Shown piece after piece: positions 1 to 19,752 of a DNA stretch of 64,000 nucleotides; position 1 is the first letter of the stretch, and every line of letters begins with the position of its first letter. This DNA comes from Branchiostoma floridae (Eukaryota > Chordata > Leptocardii > Amphioxiformes > Branchiostomatidae). The notes under the pieces are model-generated. The model was not told the DNA's origin. It did not search any database and was given only the letters and a program-made list of their open reading frames with translations. The translations under genes and the position numbers were made by a program. The DNA is taken from NCBI RefSeq assembly GCF_000003815.2, contig NC_049991.1, forward strand, positions 7,930,976 through 7,994,975, given 5' to 3'.

Positions 1-38
1 AGTTGCCTCTAAAGTAAGCATATGGTGCTTTGTAAAAA

Positions 39-65
39 CAAGGAGGTTAAAGTTTAACCTCCTTG
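39..65. repeat. Perfect 13-bp inverted repeat, 1-nt spacer
   Basis: Arms CAAGGAGGTTAAA and TTTAACCTCCTTG flank a single G. The repeat lies in the intron after the first PIGQ coding exon. It could be a hairpin or a chance palindrome; no function is visible. Confidence 0.6.
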
Positions 66-266
66 GTAAAAAAAATATGTAAGAAAAAGAAATAGAGCAG
101 ATACCATATACATGCTCCATAACACAGTCATCATCAGTAACAGTGAAATGGTGCATGAAATTAAAAATGGCTTCTGTTTTTCTATGCTGTCTACATTTTC
201 CTAACTACCTGAATGTTTCTAATGCTGAAGCAATTAAGGAGACCAGCAAGATTGTTAACAAATCAC

Positions 267-927
267 CTGGAAAGACAGCTGCTCCTGCATATTTTTACAA
301 TTGTTCTTGCAGCGAGTTGTATGAGACAGAGTAAAGTCCATATTGGTGCGAGAATACGTGATGTCACACTGGCACGTTTGTTGTTGGCTGACTTACTATG
401 TGTCAGTTGCAGTCCTGACTGCTCTTCAAAGAAACATCTGTGACATCTTAGGGCTGAAAATGCCACATCGAAATCTGATTGGTTGGCAGTGTTAATTAAG
501 TCAACCACTTGGAAGGCTGACTTCAAAATGTGCGCTTGGTCGTAGACGATCAGTATTCGAGGGTCATTTTGAGTCACGTGGTTGTTCCAGTTGCCTTGTG
601 GGTCCACATGGGGTATGTCGGTATCATCTTTTATCAGTTCAACCCAACAATCTTGTAAGAGATTGGATACAGAATTACTTGGAACCTCCTGAACAGGATT
701 CTCCGTAGTATTAACCCATTTGCCGAGTATTCCGAGCTTGTACGCTCCTCTCTCTGATTCAGACTGGAGTAAATTTCGTGCATCGGATATTTTCAAACCG
801 GACGTAGGATGTAACACTGAGAAGATGCAGACAATCTTCAAGTCTTCATCTTGCCAGCCGACCAGCCAACCACTATCAGCATTAAGGCAGCAGCGTGGTA
901 TGAACACCTTCATGTTTTGAGTCGGGC
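267..927 (-). CDS. PIGQ: PIGQ (GPI1) first coding exon, partial gene
   Basis: Subunit Q of the GPI-N-acetylglucosaminyltransferase complex in the ER membrane, which adds GlcNAc to phosphatidylinositol as the first step of GPI-anchor synthesis. The exon runs from the acceptor CATACAG/GC at 928 to the donor CAG/GTGATT at 266-265. The start codon is ATG at 913-911, giving MKVFIPRCCLNADSGWLVGW, collinear with the human N-terminus ([21 protein letters not shown]). Further matches to human PIGQ are LGILGKW (human VAVLGTW), LIVYDQ (LIFYDQ), RCHRCFFE and the hydrophobic segment ILAPIWTLLCLIQLAA near the exon end. About 215 codons are present and the exon ends in phase 2. The frame stays open upstream to 1156, but the in-exon ATG fits the family start and the good acceptor makes the extension intronic. 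The multi-spanning C-terminal part lies left of position 1. Confidence 0.85.
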
Positions 928-1781
928 CTGTATGAGAAAGAACATCAGAATCAGGAGAAACATAATTTGTTCGCAGGTACCCAACGCTGCTAACCACTAC
1001 GCCAAAAGGGTCAGACCCATTGGTATGGTCAGTTTGGCGGCGCTTGAACCCCACTGTTACACATGTGGCAAGGAGGTAAAACTTGCATGTGAGTAATAAA
1101 CATGTGTGGGGGGGAGGGCAAAAGTTTGGTTGGTTTGTTGCCTTGGTTGCCTGCATTACAGTTTAACTGACATAGCGACATATGCAATAAAACAACCTTA
1201 ATGCGCTAGAATAAGTAACAGCAGCATCGAAAATGTCTTGAATGACGTTGAATACCTGCTGGCGAAAAAATACCAAGTTTAACAACCTTGTCACATGTCA
1301 TGTGCAGCGAAGTGATGTCTGTTGACGAAATCGACTGGCTCATTGGAACGAACCATTTCTACGAAGGGGTTTACAAGCGCAAGATGTATTTTAATATAAA
1401 ACAACCAATCGTGTGACCTGAAAATATACTTATCCAGACAATAAAAGATATTTGGTTGATGTTAATATTCCAGATTAACAAGATATCAACGTTACAATGA
1501 TGAGGTGTTCATCACTTTTATTTTTGGGATTGACTCATTTTGATCATGCCATTCAGCTGAGTTTGTATAGGGGTGTCGAATCTAAGCAAATTCAGAATAA
1601 TAAAAGGAGTTTCTAAAAAATCATCAAATATCATAAACAAATTTATTCCATATATCTTATATATTTCATGATTATCAATGAAAAGAAAACATTTGCTCCT
1701 GAATGCTCATAAGACCTTTAATGATTTAGACCACGGTTGGGTTTGACTTACCTTGATTCACAGTGGAACATTCCTACGAAA
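928..1781. promoter_or_regulatory. Divergent PIGQ/TBCD 5' region
   Basis: 869 bp separate the PIGQ ATG (913) from the TBCD ATG (1782). On the minus strand a perfect consensus donor AAG/GTAAGT sits at 1752/1751. Paired with the acceptor at 928 it defines an 824-bp intron in the PIGQ 5'UTR, so most of this stretch would be PIGQ intron and TBCD 5' flank. I see no convincing TATA box. Promoter function is inferred from the head-to-head layout only. Confidence 0.45.
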
Positions 1782-10883
<9,102 letters not shown>

Positions 10884-11028
10884 TAGCACTGTGGATAAGT
10901 GCAGTCATTCAGAACTTAAGCAAAGAAAAAAAGACCCCCAAAAAATCTTTCGAATATCTGTCATGCTCACAACAGCCTATGATAGGTTAACCAAAATGGA
11001 CCATGGGATCATTTTTGTTTGTTTGTAA

Positions 11029-11310
11029 ATGTTGATTGAAGTCCTAACAGGAACAAATAGGTCAGGAGTTGACTATCAACATGGATGTTCAAGAACTGTG
11101 GACGACTGCTTCCCCCTGGAGGGAGCCATCAGTCCAGCAGATGCAGTACTAGTCCTCCACACAACCCAAGAAGCAAGAATTTCAAAAGAAATCTTAGCTG
11201 TAAAGGACAGAACTAATGTTGGAGGTCAACAACAAAAGCTGCTGCAGTTGAACTTAAGAGAAAGACTTTGTATGATGTCCAGAGATGGCAAGACAAAGTT
11301 TTGGAGGTAA
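11029..11310 (+). other. Unassigned ORF ending in a splice-donor-like site
   Basis: A 93-codon frame ends in DGKTKFWR next to GGAG/GTAAGA, and a CCTAACAG acceptor-like site lies at 11042-11049. It matches no TBCD region and no family I recognise. A second frame from the same acceptor is open for about 33 codons. It may be an unrelated exon, a transposon fragment or chance. Confidence 0.2.
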
Positions 11311-12889
11311 GATTTGTTTGATATTCTTATATTGTATTTAGTTTCCATTTCATTAGCCTAATTTTGCAGGTCATTCTTGTTATCGATTGTCATTCTTGTT
11401 ATCACTAGGGAAAAAAGTGTGTGTTTGAGTTTTCATGTTCAAGATGCTGTAACATACAATGTATGTACAGCAGGGAAATAATTTGTCCAGTAAGTGTGCA
11501 AGCTTTATGGTATATTTTTGGTAGCAACTCTCGATCATTGTGCAATTTTTGATTAAAGATTGAATGTTTGCAGTTAGATTTACAGGCAGAACATACTGTC
11601 AATTTTGAAATTTGCTGATCTTTTGACAATCTACAAACTCAGTCAAGGACTGTTGACAGTGTGGCACTGGCTTTCCATTTTCTGCATTATGTAATATGAG
11701 AAAGTGAGGCACATGGAATCTAGAAATAAATACAAGTCCAGAAATTGTCATTTTTGAAAGTTTATTGATACCCGTATCTTAATACATTTATGTGACTATA
11801 ATATAGTTCTTAGTCTTCAGAACAGTTTGCTCTTCTGCCCTTTTGTGACTCCAATGAATTAGTTTTTCCACACCAGATTAATATCCCTAATTATTATCAA
11901 TCCCTGAGATAATATATTATTATAAATCCCTGAGATAATATATTATCAAAGTCAACCCTGAGATAATACCCTCAGATAACTGTTAATAGATTACACCATA
12001 TAACTTGATATTTGGCATTGATAAAAGCTGATAAAACATATTAAAGCATTTTGATAATGAATTCCTGAGTGACCGTTTAATACTAAGAGTTGTAACCTAA
12101 ATTGCTTATGGCTCTATCCCTGATGTTACCCTGTTTTCAAGTCAAAATAAGAAAAATATAAATTAATACATACATGGCTTAAATTAATATGACATCAACA
12201 TACATGTGCAGTGTAACTCTATAATGATAAGAACATTTTGTCTTTTATTTTCCCGTTATCTAGTAGTTGTCTAATGATACATGTATAAGTTATTGTCAAA
12301 GTAACTAATACACTTAAGAATGAAAGTGTAGCTGGTAAATACATACACTGAACTTTCCCCTTTAAGAATAGGAGATCTTTTCAGTTCACACATGTCCTGT
12401 TTTCTTGTTTGCATGGCTCTTTAGAAACACAGAATCAGAGACCCTTATAAATAAAGTACAAAGATGTACATGGCTGTATACATGTACCAGCATTTTATAA
12501 ACTCACAGGCTTGCACTTTTGCAGACCACAAAACTGCTTGTGTGACTCAGAGCTTAAAACTAGATTTTCAGGCACCTAACCTGAACATTAATAAAAACAA
12601 AATAAGAATTCAATAAGAAGCATCTCTTCAAGACTTGAAACTTCTATTCTATACGTGTAGCTAACTTCAAAACTTTTTAACAAGTAATACAACAAAATAA
12701 TGTTTTTTCTGACCCTAGTGCACTGACAGTCAAAAATTAGATGCACGCATTCAATTTGACCTAAATTTTTTTAGCTTTGGGGGACATACATTGTGGCATG
12801 AGTGCATATCCAGTTTATAGTATTGTGGTACACATACATGTACAGGTTGATTGAAAACATTGAAATGTTGACAAATATATGACATGTAC
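11311..12889. other. AT-rich non-coding stretch
   Basis: No gene recognised. Contains direct repeats of ATCCCTGAGATAATATATTA (11904-11946). It may include the 3'UTR of the minus-strand gene ending at 12890; TTTATT at 11762 would be a minus-strand AATAAA. Confidence 0.5.
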
Positions 12890-12972
12890 TTAATCATGAT
12901 ATGCATGACTCTGTATGTCTTTTTGTGATGCCAGCACTTTGTTGATCTGTGAAAGCGCAATGTTGTCTACAT
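12890..12972 (-). CDS. Candidate terminal exon of the co-regulator gene
   Basis: After AG at 12974-12973, two bases complete the codon left open by the 14643 donor. The frame then reads VDNIALSQINKVLASQKDIQ and SHAYHD before TAA (12892-12890). Phase agreement and the open frame support it. The polypyrimidine tract is poor, and a transposon end lies only about 20 nt upstream, which lowers confidence. Confidence 0.42.
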
Positions 12973-15900
12973 CTGTTACTAAACCCTTTACTATTACTCT
13001 CACCTCTCAAATAAACGTACCGGTACGTTTATTTTTTTCCGCCTCAAAATCCACCCGGTACGTCCTTATTTTAGACGGTACGTTTATTTTTTTTTTCAAA
13101 TTGGGGCTTTCTGTACTAACCAGGGACCCCAAAAATATTGAAAGTTTGGTATTTTCTGCCCATTCTTCCGCTGTACTTTTGCTTAATATTCACTATTTTT
13201 CGGACGAGGCATCGCGGATTTCCCTGCCGCTAGCGCTATGACCCAAACATAACTAGGGATGCGTACCGGTACGCAGGACCAGTTCTGGACTTGCAAAAAC
13301 GTTTCGGTTCAGGTCCAAAAATAGCGGAACACAAGTGATTCGGTACTGGACTCGTAAAAAAATATATCCTTTTCGTTTTAGACCATCTTTAACCTTCCAA
13401 AAATCTTGAAATGTTGCGCTGAACAAAGACGAAAACATCGAGGTCACATGCTACACACACAGTCGCTTACTTCCGTAAATTCTCTATCAAAACACAGAAA
13501 TTAACCACCAACCAAACAAATTAAAAAGTTACCAATACTTTTCCACTATTTTTCACCCGTAGTCAACTTGTTTTAATGTTCCAGCAACGAAAAAATCATT
13601 CCAAAACAAAGCATAGCGTTCAATCGGCTCGAAAAGATCCGCCATGTTGGATTCATCAACTCACGCCGAATCTCGCGGTAATGCGCGAGAGAATCATATA
13701 TTTTCTGCAGTACCGGTATTTCTCGATAGGGGGCAGTGTCTATGACCTTGGTTTCTGCAACATTGAAAATAGCACAAGTGGTGAATAAGGTATTCTAAGT
13801 TGGAATGTTTCTTCAAAATGTTATTTTGTAACAATGATTATAAAATAAACTTCTTTTTTTATTTCTTCAATTTTTATTTTCAGTCATTTTTTTACTTTTA
13901 TTTTAATCTTTGTTGATGGTGTGACACTCAGTTAAAGAAAATATGGGCAATAACATGGGAATTATTCTGTTCATTATTTATACAATTAACTGATATGGTA
14001 ATAAAAAATAAAAAATAAAAAAATAACTGATATGGTACTGAGGCATAAATAAATAAAAAGAGCCTACCTGCTTATCATCTTCTCTTGGAGTCGGACTGAA
14101 GTAGCATGGGCACAGTTTACATGTCAATTTGGTAATTTTCCGGGGGGTACTTTTATTCCAGGGGGTACTTTTATTAGATTTTGAAGATTTGTCCGGGGGG
14201 TACTTTTATTCCAGGGGGTACTTCTATTTGAGAGGTGAGAGTACTAATTATTCTTCATGGAACTACATTGTACCCTACACAACAAAATCTCCTCACCACA
14301 ATGAAGCTTGACTTAAAAGTTGAACGCCTCATTTTTTAACATCTAGTGTACTTGCAGACTAATCATACAAACTTTTGCACCTACCTTTTACCATGTGAGC
14401 AAAATCAAAGCATACCATAACAAATCCTGTATATTTCAGGAATTAAAAGTGAAACCTGCATACTTGCTAGTTGCCAATATTCATAATAACATCTGTCGCA
14501 GACACTGAGGTAGCTTGAAAAGTAAAAAAAAAAAAAAGAGAAAAAAAAGGTTTCAAACTTATGTTTCCATGAATACATGAGCTATAATATTTTTAGGTTT
14601 GTTTCATTTTAATCAGAGGTGGGGGAGGCCGCAATGGCTTACCTTGTGGACCAACCATCTTAGCAGTGAAAAGTGCTAGGTCCTCTAGAGGCTGACTAAT
14701 GGATGTGAGTTTGTGGGCATTGTCAACTGTCNNNNNNNNNNNNNNNNNNNNNNNNNNNNNNNNNNNNNNNNNNNNNNNNNNNNNNNNNNNNNNNNNNNNN
14801 NNNNNNNNNNNNNNNNNNNNNNNNNNNNNNNATTCCACCTGCCCTCGATTTCCAAGTTGTCTAACCAGTCTGTCATCTGTCTTTTCTTGAGCACCAGGCT
14901 GTCCCCTGGGTTGTCTTCCTGCCTTCGCTTTGTCGGACTCTGCTGTGTAATGCCCTGATTTCGTTCACGGACTTCGCTCGTGCTCATTCCCGCGCATGGA
15001 CTCATGATGGACTCTCGTTTGTCGAACGGGCTTGGAAGAGTCGTTTGCATGCAGTCCCAATAGTAGGCCATTTGAGGATTGTTGTAATCGTATGGTCCGA
15101 TATTTTGGGGCCGGCGAGATGATGAAATCTGGCTTCCCGTATTCTCCTCATGTTCAAGCAATAAGTGCCTCAACTCCACGAGGTTGTTGATGGCTCTGTT
15201 TGATCCTCCATTTTTGTCCGTTTCAGCGTGTTTTGTTTCTTCATTAGAAGGGACGTTCTGTTCATCAGAATGTTTGCTCTGCAGCGATGGCTTAGATGTT
15301 GCCGACTTTGCTTCTTTGTGTGATGTAGTTGGTCCTCTTGGTTTTGTTTCTTCATTGGAAGAGACATTCTGTTCATCAGAATGTTTGCTCTGCAGTGATG
15401 GCTGAGATGTTGCCAACTTTGCTTCTTTGTGTGATGTAGTTGGTCCTCTTGGTTTTGTTTCTTTATTGGAAGGGACCTTCTGTTCATCAGAATGTTTGCT
15501 CTGCAGTGATGGCATAGATGTTGCCGACTTTGCTTCTTTGTGTATCGGAGCACTGTTAAAGAAGGCCAATAAGTGGGGCATTTCTACCTCTGGCAGTGAG
15601 TCGTCTGAATCTGATGATGGGGGTTTTGAGGATTGCGATTGTGGTACAGATGACGGCGACTGCAGTATTGAAGACGGTGACTGTTGTACCGACAATGGTG
15701 ATGATGGCACAAATGACAATGGTGACTGTGGTGCTGAGGATGGTGACTGTGGTACTGAGGATGGTGACTGTGGTACTGAGGATGGTGACTGTGGTACTGA
15801 GGATGGTGACTGTGGTACTGAGGATGGTGACTGTAGTACTGCAGATGGTGACTGTGGTACTGCAGATGGTGACTGTGGTACTGCAGATGGTGACTGTGGT

Positions 15901-17915
15901 ACTGCAGATGGTGACTGTGGTACTGCAGATGGTGACTGTGGTACTGCAGATGGTGACTGTGGTACCTCAGATGGTGACTCAGACTGTGGCTTCTCTGATG
16001 GTGATTCCTGTTCCAATTTGTTCCATGTTGCTGAGGCCTGAGATAAAGACTGTGTCACTGATATTAGTGATAACTGATGTGTCACTGTAGGATGTTGTGC
16101 TTGGAATGCTTGTTTCATATGGGAATCATGTGGCTGTTCTTGGGATGGCCATTGGTCTTGTGATGCTGATAACTTTGCTAGCTCTGACCATGGAGTGAAA
16201 ACTGAATGTGATGGTGGTTGGGCTGGTGAAATGGGATGCCATGACTGCATAAGGGGGCGCTGCTGGGAGGTAGAACTTGCGTGTCGTTCCTGTGGTCCAG
16301 CATCAGCATGGTCTCCCCTCAAGGAAGGTGACCACATTGGTTTGGGGTGATGAAACGGAGATGGTGCGGTAGTGTTGTGTGGATAATACACTGGTCTGCC
16401 ACTCGCATACCCGCCTGTAGGCCGAAAGTTATCCAAGGGAAGGGGAGGGTACCCCTGACTGTGGACCTGTTGATTGACAGGGTGGTGGTACGGGATGTTG
16501 AGATGGTGACGGTAAGGATAGGGTTGTGGAGGCAGATGCGACTGTTGATATGGTACGCATGGAGGACGTCGCATGGCAACCTCAGGGTGAGACCTGTGTG
16601 ATGGTTTAGAATTTGAGAGAAGTCCAGGTGTAGGCTTGATGTGTGGTCCTGGTCGAGGCCAGCTTGAAGACTTGTAGGGGTTGCCTGGGGCTCTGGGCGG
16701 TGTCTTATTCCGGCGCTGGCTGGGTCCAGGAATGGATGGTTCTGGAACATGAGCCATCATGTTTGAACCAGGCCGTACCGTTGTCTCATACGGATGCAGG
16801 TTTCGCGCAAACGTCGCGTAAGATAATTCACTTAGATGGCTCTGCTGGTTGGTAGTTTCACTGCCATTGCGATAGATAGGCTTGCTTGCACTTTCTTTAG
16901 GGATGTGTTGAATTCCTGTAGGAGGCTTTGAGCTGTTTTGGGAGAGGTCAACTGCATGGGAGGTGTTTCTAGTATCCGTGTACATGTATGACTCTGGGAC
17001 AAAAGCAACTTCACGATTGCCAGTTGACTGTGTTTGTTCTTTCCTGCCTTCACCATCATAAGTGACTTGGATGTTGCTCATGTCACCATCAGTAGCTGAG
17101 CCTGAGGTGGTCTCTTCCAAAACCTTGTACAAGATTTCCTCCCCCGGCTCTCTCTTTCTGGAAAGATCTAGTGGATTCTTTATGGTGTCAGCATGACTGT
17201 TTTGGAGACTGGCAACTATAAGCTGCAGTTCTGGGTCTCCAGTCCTTCTTGCTGCTGCTTGCCTTATAGCTGGCCTATTTGGTGGCACTTGACTGTGATT
17301 CGAAATTCTTGTATTTTGTGACCATTCGGGACAGTCGTAGGCATACTGAGAGTAATCTGAGGTAGTAGGGTCACAGGTAGTGCTCAAGTTGTCAGTGTCA
17401 AGGATATACTGATGATACGGTAGGGGCACATCGGACATACTGTGGATAGCTTCCCCTCCCACGGTGCACTTCGTTACGGTGATGTTGAAAAAATCCACGC
17501 TGTTGTTCCTCTGGTTCTTGTGGTACCCGCAAAACTTCCTTTCGGAGGTTTGCATGTCGTGTCGAGACTTTTCCTGGTTCATGCACTTGCTGAGGATGGC
17601 GTTGATGTGCGCGGTAAGCGTGACTGGCTGTACATCCTGAGTTTGCAATTGCTGCGTTACGGCGTCTACCGATTGGGACGAAACAAGGTTACTGTTAGAA
17701 TCTGAAGTAGAGTGACGGACTCCGTCTCTCGTCCCCTGATGGTTGGGCGCTGTAGAAGTCCCGGTTTGTGAGAGCAGGGGTGGCGGCTGTGGCATATGAT
17801 GTCCTCTTGGCTCTCCATCTGGCCCATTGCTGCTGTTCTGCATACTGCGTGTTACAGACTGTTTTTTCTTTCTCGCTATATGTTACTGCTTTGTCATCTA
17901 TGCACTAGTCTGCAT
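12890..17915 (-). CDS. Putative proline-rich transcriptional co-regulator (CoRNR box, PLDLS, LxxLL)
   Basis: Family not recognised. The main exon runs from acceptor TTCTTACAG (17916) to donor CAAG/GTAAGC (14642). ATG 17843 is preceded by an in-frame TAA at 17885, so the N-terminus is complete. Features by residue: L76-L84 LTAHINAIL, an exact fit to the corepressor consensus Lxx(H/I)Ixxx(I/L); a Cys-containing stretch 88-171; 224-230 PLDLSRK, a canonical CtBP-binding motif; a second VDLS further on; a long Pro/Ser/His-rich disordered middle; 12 heptads of PQSPSxV type; three 37-residue repeats; LRHLL near residue 890 (nuclear-receptor box); KRRQ...KKRQ, nuclear-localisation-like. Roles are known for the motifs; recruitment of CtBP and nuclear receptors is inferred. 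A 100-N gap interrupts the frame at 14732-14831, and the true frame after it is TVDNAHKLTSISQPLEDLAL. The proposed final exon is 12972-12890. Confidence 0.7.
12995..14243. mobile_element. 1.25-kb DNA transposon-like element with 19-bp perfect TIRs
   Basis: The termini TACTCTCACCTCTCAAATA (12995-13013) and its exact reverse complement (14225-14243) bracket the segment. Subterminal arrays contain GGTAC(G/T)TTTATT units: three in the left 100 bp and four in the right 100 bp (CCGGGGGGTACTTTTATTCC). No transposase frame was found. The target duplication is unclear (CTAT against CTAA). Superfamily unassigned. It fills most of the last intron of the minus-strand gene. Confidence 0.72.
14643..17843 (-). 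CDS. Main coding exon of the co-regulator gene
   Basis: About 1050 codons in a single exon, from ATG 17843 to the donor at 14642, interrupted by the assembly gap. Composition is rich in Pro, Ser, Gln and His with few hydrophobic runs, so mostly disordered. The CoRNR box maps to 17618-17592, PLDLS to 17174-17160 and LRHLL near 15159-15173. The plus-strand frame over the minisatellite, full of GDCGTED repeats, is only a shadow of this exon. Confidence 0.78.
14732..14831. other. Assembly gap (100 N)
   Basis: A round-number N run inside the coding exon. The real length is unknown, so the translated frame across it is not reliable. Confidence 0.99.
15230..15539 (-). repeat. Three tandem 111-bp coding repeats
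   Basis: Each unit encodes 37 residues beginning KEAKSATSxPSLQSKHSDEQ and ending ETKPRGPTTSH; the third diverges after ETK. Being a multiple of three, the unit preserves the frame of the minus-strand gene. Confidence 0.9.
15721..15972 (-). repeat. 21-bp coding minisatellite, 12 units
   Basis: Units of GGTGACTGTGGTACTG plus AGGAT or CAGAT encode heptads PQSPSSV or PQSPSAV on the minus strand. Units 1-5 (from the left) carry the AGGAT form, units 6-11 the CAGAT form, and unit 12 is a variant. Near identity implies recent expansion. Confidence 0.95.
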
Positions 17916-19160
17916 CTGTAAGAAAAAACGAAAATAGAATCTGTCAGAAAATGATTGATGTGTCCATTGTGTTTACATCCTACCTTGCTGTCCTAGGTTA
18001 ATATCATCGTAATGATTCTATTTGCATGAATGACACATGGTGGTAACCACACTTGAGCTGTACTTCACAGTACTGCAAAGTTAGTGTTACATGTACTTTG
18101 CTTTCTGTCATACCTGGGCCACAATAACGTTCGATACAGTTGATCAGGACAAGGTGATACTTATCTGTGTACCTATGCCTGGGCAAGGGGGGAGGTGGGC
18201 ATTATGAAAGGTGAGTTAGATAGCTTGTCTGCCTCTAGGCATATTGTCTGTTAAGACCTCATGTTGTGGGCACAGAGATAAATGACTCCTATAGATGGGG
18301 CTAAAAGTGCCCGCGCCAACTGTGACGTCATATAACTGCCAAACAACGTGTGCTAGAACTACATGTACAAAACTTAGTGGTTTTTCCTAAAATATTGTTG
18401 GCAACAATTCTTCAAGAAAACTATGGCAACAAGTTTCTGTCAGACGTATTTTACCAAAGCTACTTGTTTTAGAAAAGCCATCAGCCCCTAGGCCTCCCGA
18501 TAAAAATGTACGTACCCAGGTACTGAAACAGTAAGGAAACTTACTGCCCTATTTACAACTGTTACAGGTACTGCACAGGTCTGAACAACATTAAGTATAT
18601 CATACATGTAAGGACTTACATGTGCAGAGTAATCAAAAGTGCAATCTGCATATTTCTTGTCAACCTTTTTCCCTTTTCATTCATTCAATCAGTCACCCAT
18701 TCATTCCTTCATTCATTCAGTCACTTTTTCATTTTATTTTTCATTCAGCAATTCTTCCTGGCAAAGTACTGTTTACCTGGTAAACAAAGTGCATAATTGA
18801 AACTTGCTTACAGTATACAAGAGCTGATCTAAAAGCTTGATGTGAACTGATGTTATGATCCCATTTAGAATTAGCTGAGTCTAGCTGAATTCAGGACGAA
18901 TTTGGCTGAGACTGGATCTTTTATTTCAATCTAAGGAGGAGCATTGAGAATTAGCAGTCGATACTACATCAAGATGAGTATAAAGTAACAATGAAATAGT
19001 TTGCCATGATCTGGCTTACTTAAATCTGCAGCCCTTAATTCAAAGAGGTCCACTCATAATGATTGTCTGCTGGACTGGTCTTAACATACTATCCTAAAAG
19101 GTTATTAGAAACTTGCAACCTGTTGACTTAATACTGGGACTGGGAAGGTAAAAAAACTTA
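17916..19160. other. 5' intron or flank of the co-regulator gene
   Basis: The acceptor at 17917-17916 shows that at least one upstream non-coding exon exists. No coding sequence seen. A CATT-rich simple repeat (CATTCATTCAATCAGTCA style) occupies about 18678-18750. Confidence 0.5.
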
Positions 19161-19161
19161 C

Positions 19162-19300
19162 CCTCGGGAGTCATCTGTCGTGTCTCGCATCAACTAGAAC
19201 TGTCCCAACTCAGGCAACGGCCTTCAGTCCGATCCTGTCAGGGTCAGTCGTACAAATGTAAGTAACTCACTGTCCTCAAGCGCTGGCCCCTTTGCATTTC
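19162..19300 (-). other. Candidate 5'UTR exon ending at a strong donor
   Basis: On the minus strand CCCGAGG/GTAAGT occurs at 19162/19161 and the preceding sequence is relatively CpG-containing. It could be the first exon of the co-regulator gene. The right boundary is arbitrary and nothing else supports it. Confidence 0.25.
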
Positions 19301-19752
19301 CACATGGAAACCTACAATGCTGAATGACAGGGGGGTAACTTAGCATTTAGGTCAACTGAGGATTAGATGAAAAACACTTAAATCCAGGCTTTGCAAAAGA
19401 AACAAAAGGTGGGGTAAAATAAATTTCATAGGTCTTACATATTTTGTTAAAAACATGATAGTCACTCTTCAATAAAGAATCAAAGATAGTAATGGAAATT
19501 TTGATTTTTTTCATGAACCCCCCTTTTTTGGTACCTGGTGGTCAATCAGTCCAACTCTGACAGGTGGTTGTTCTACTGGCCTCTGTAATTATCTCATTAT
19601 GTATGCGTAAACTGACCTAGTTTGTTCTGTCTGTAGCTGAGGTCAGTCTTTCAAGTAGGTCACATAGTTTTGGGGACCCCGCTTTTACAGGCGCATTTTT
19701 GATGCACTTTGGATAAAAAACATATTTTAATTGTCATGATTTTTGTTTAACT

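Noticed and set aside
928-1156. Upstream extension of the PIGQ frame to an ATG at 1156
   Set aside because: A strong acceptor (TTCTTTCTCATACAG) at 928 and the family-like start MKVFIPRCC at 913 show that this part is intron.
15427-16041. Plus-strand 204-residue frame rich in GDCGTED repeats
   Set aside because: It is the antisense shadow of the PQSPSxV minisatellite in the minus-strand exon.
15596-16090. Plus-strand frame of VTVVLQM repeats
   Set aside because: Another frame over the same 21-bp array, with no independent support.
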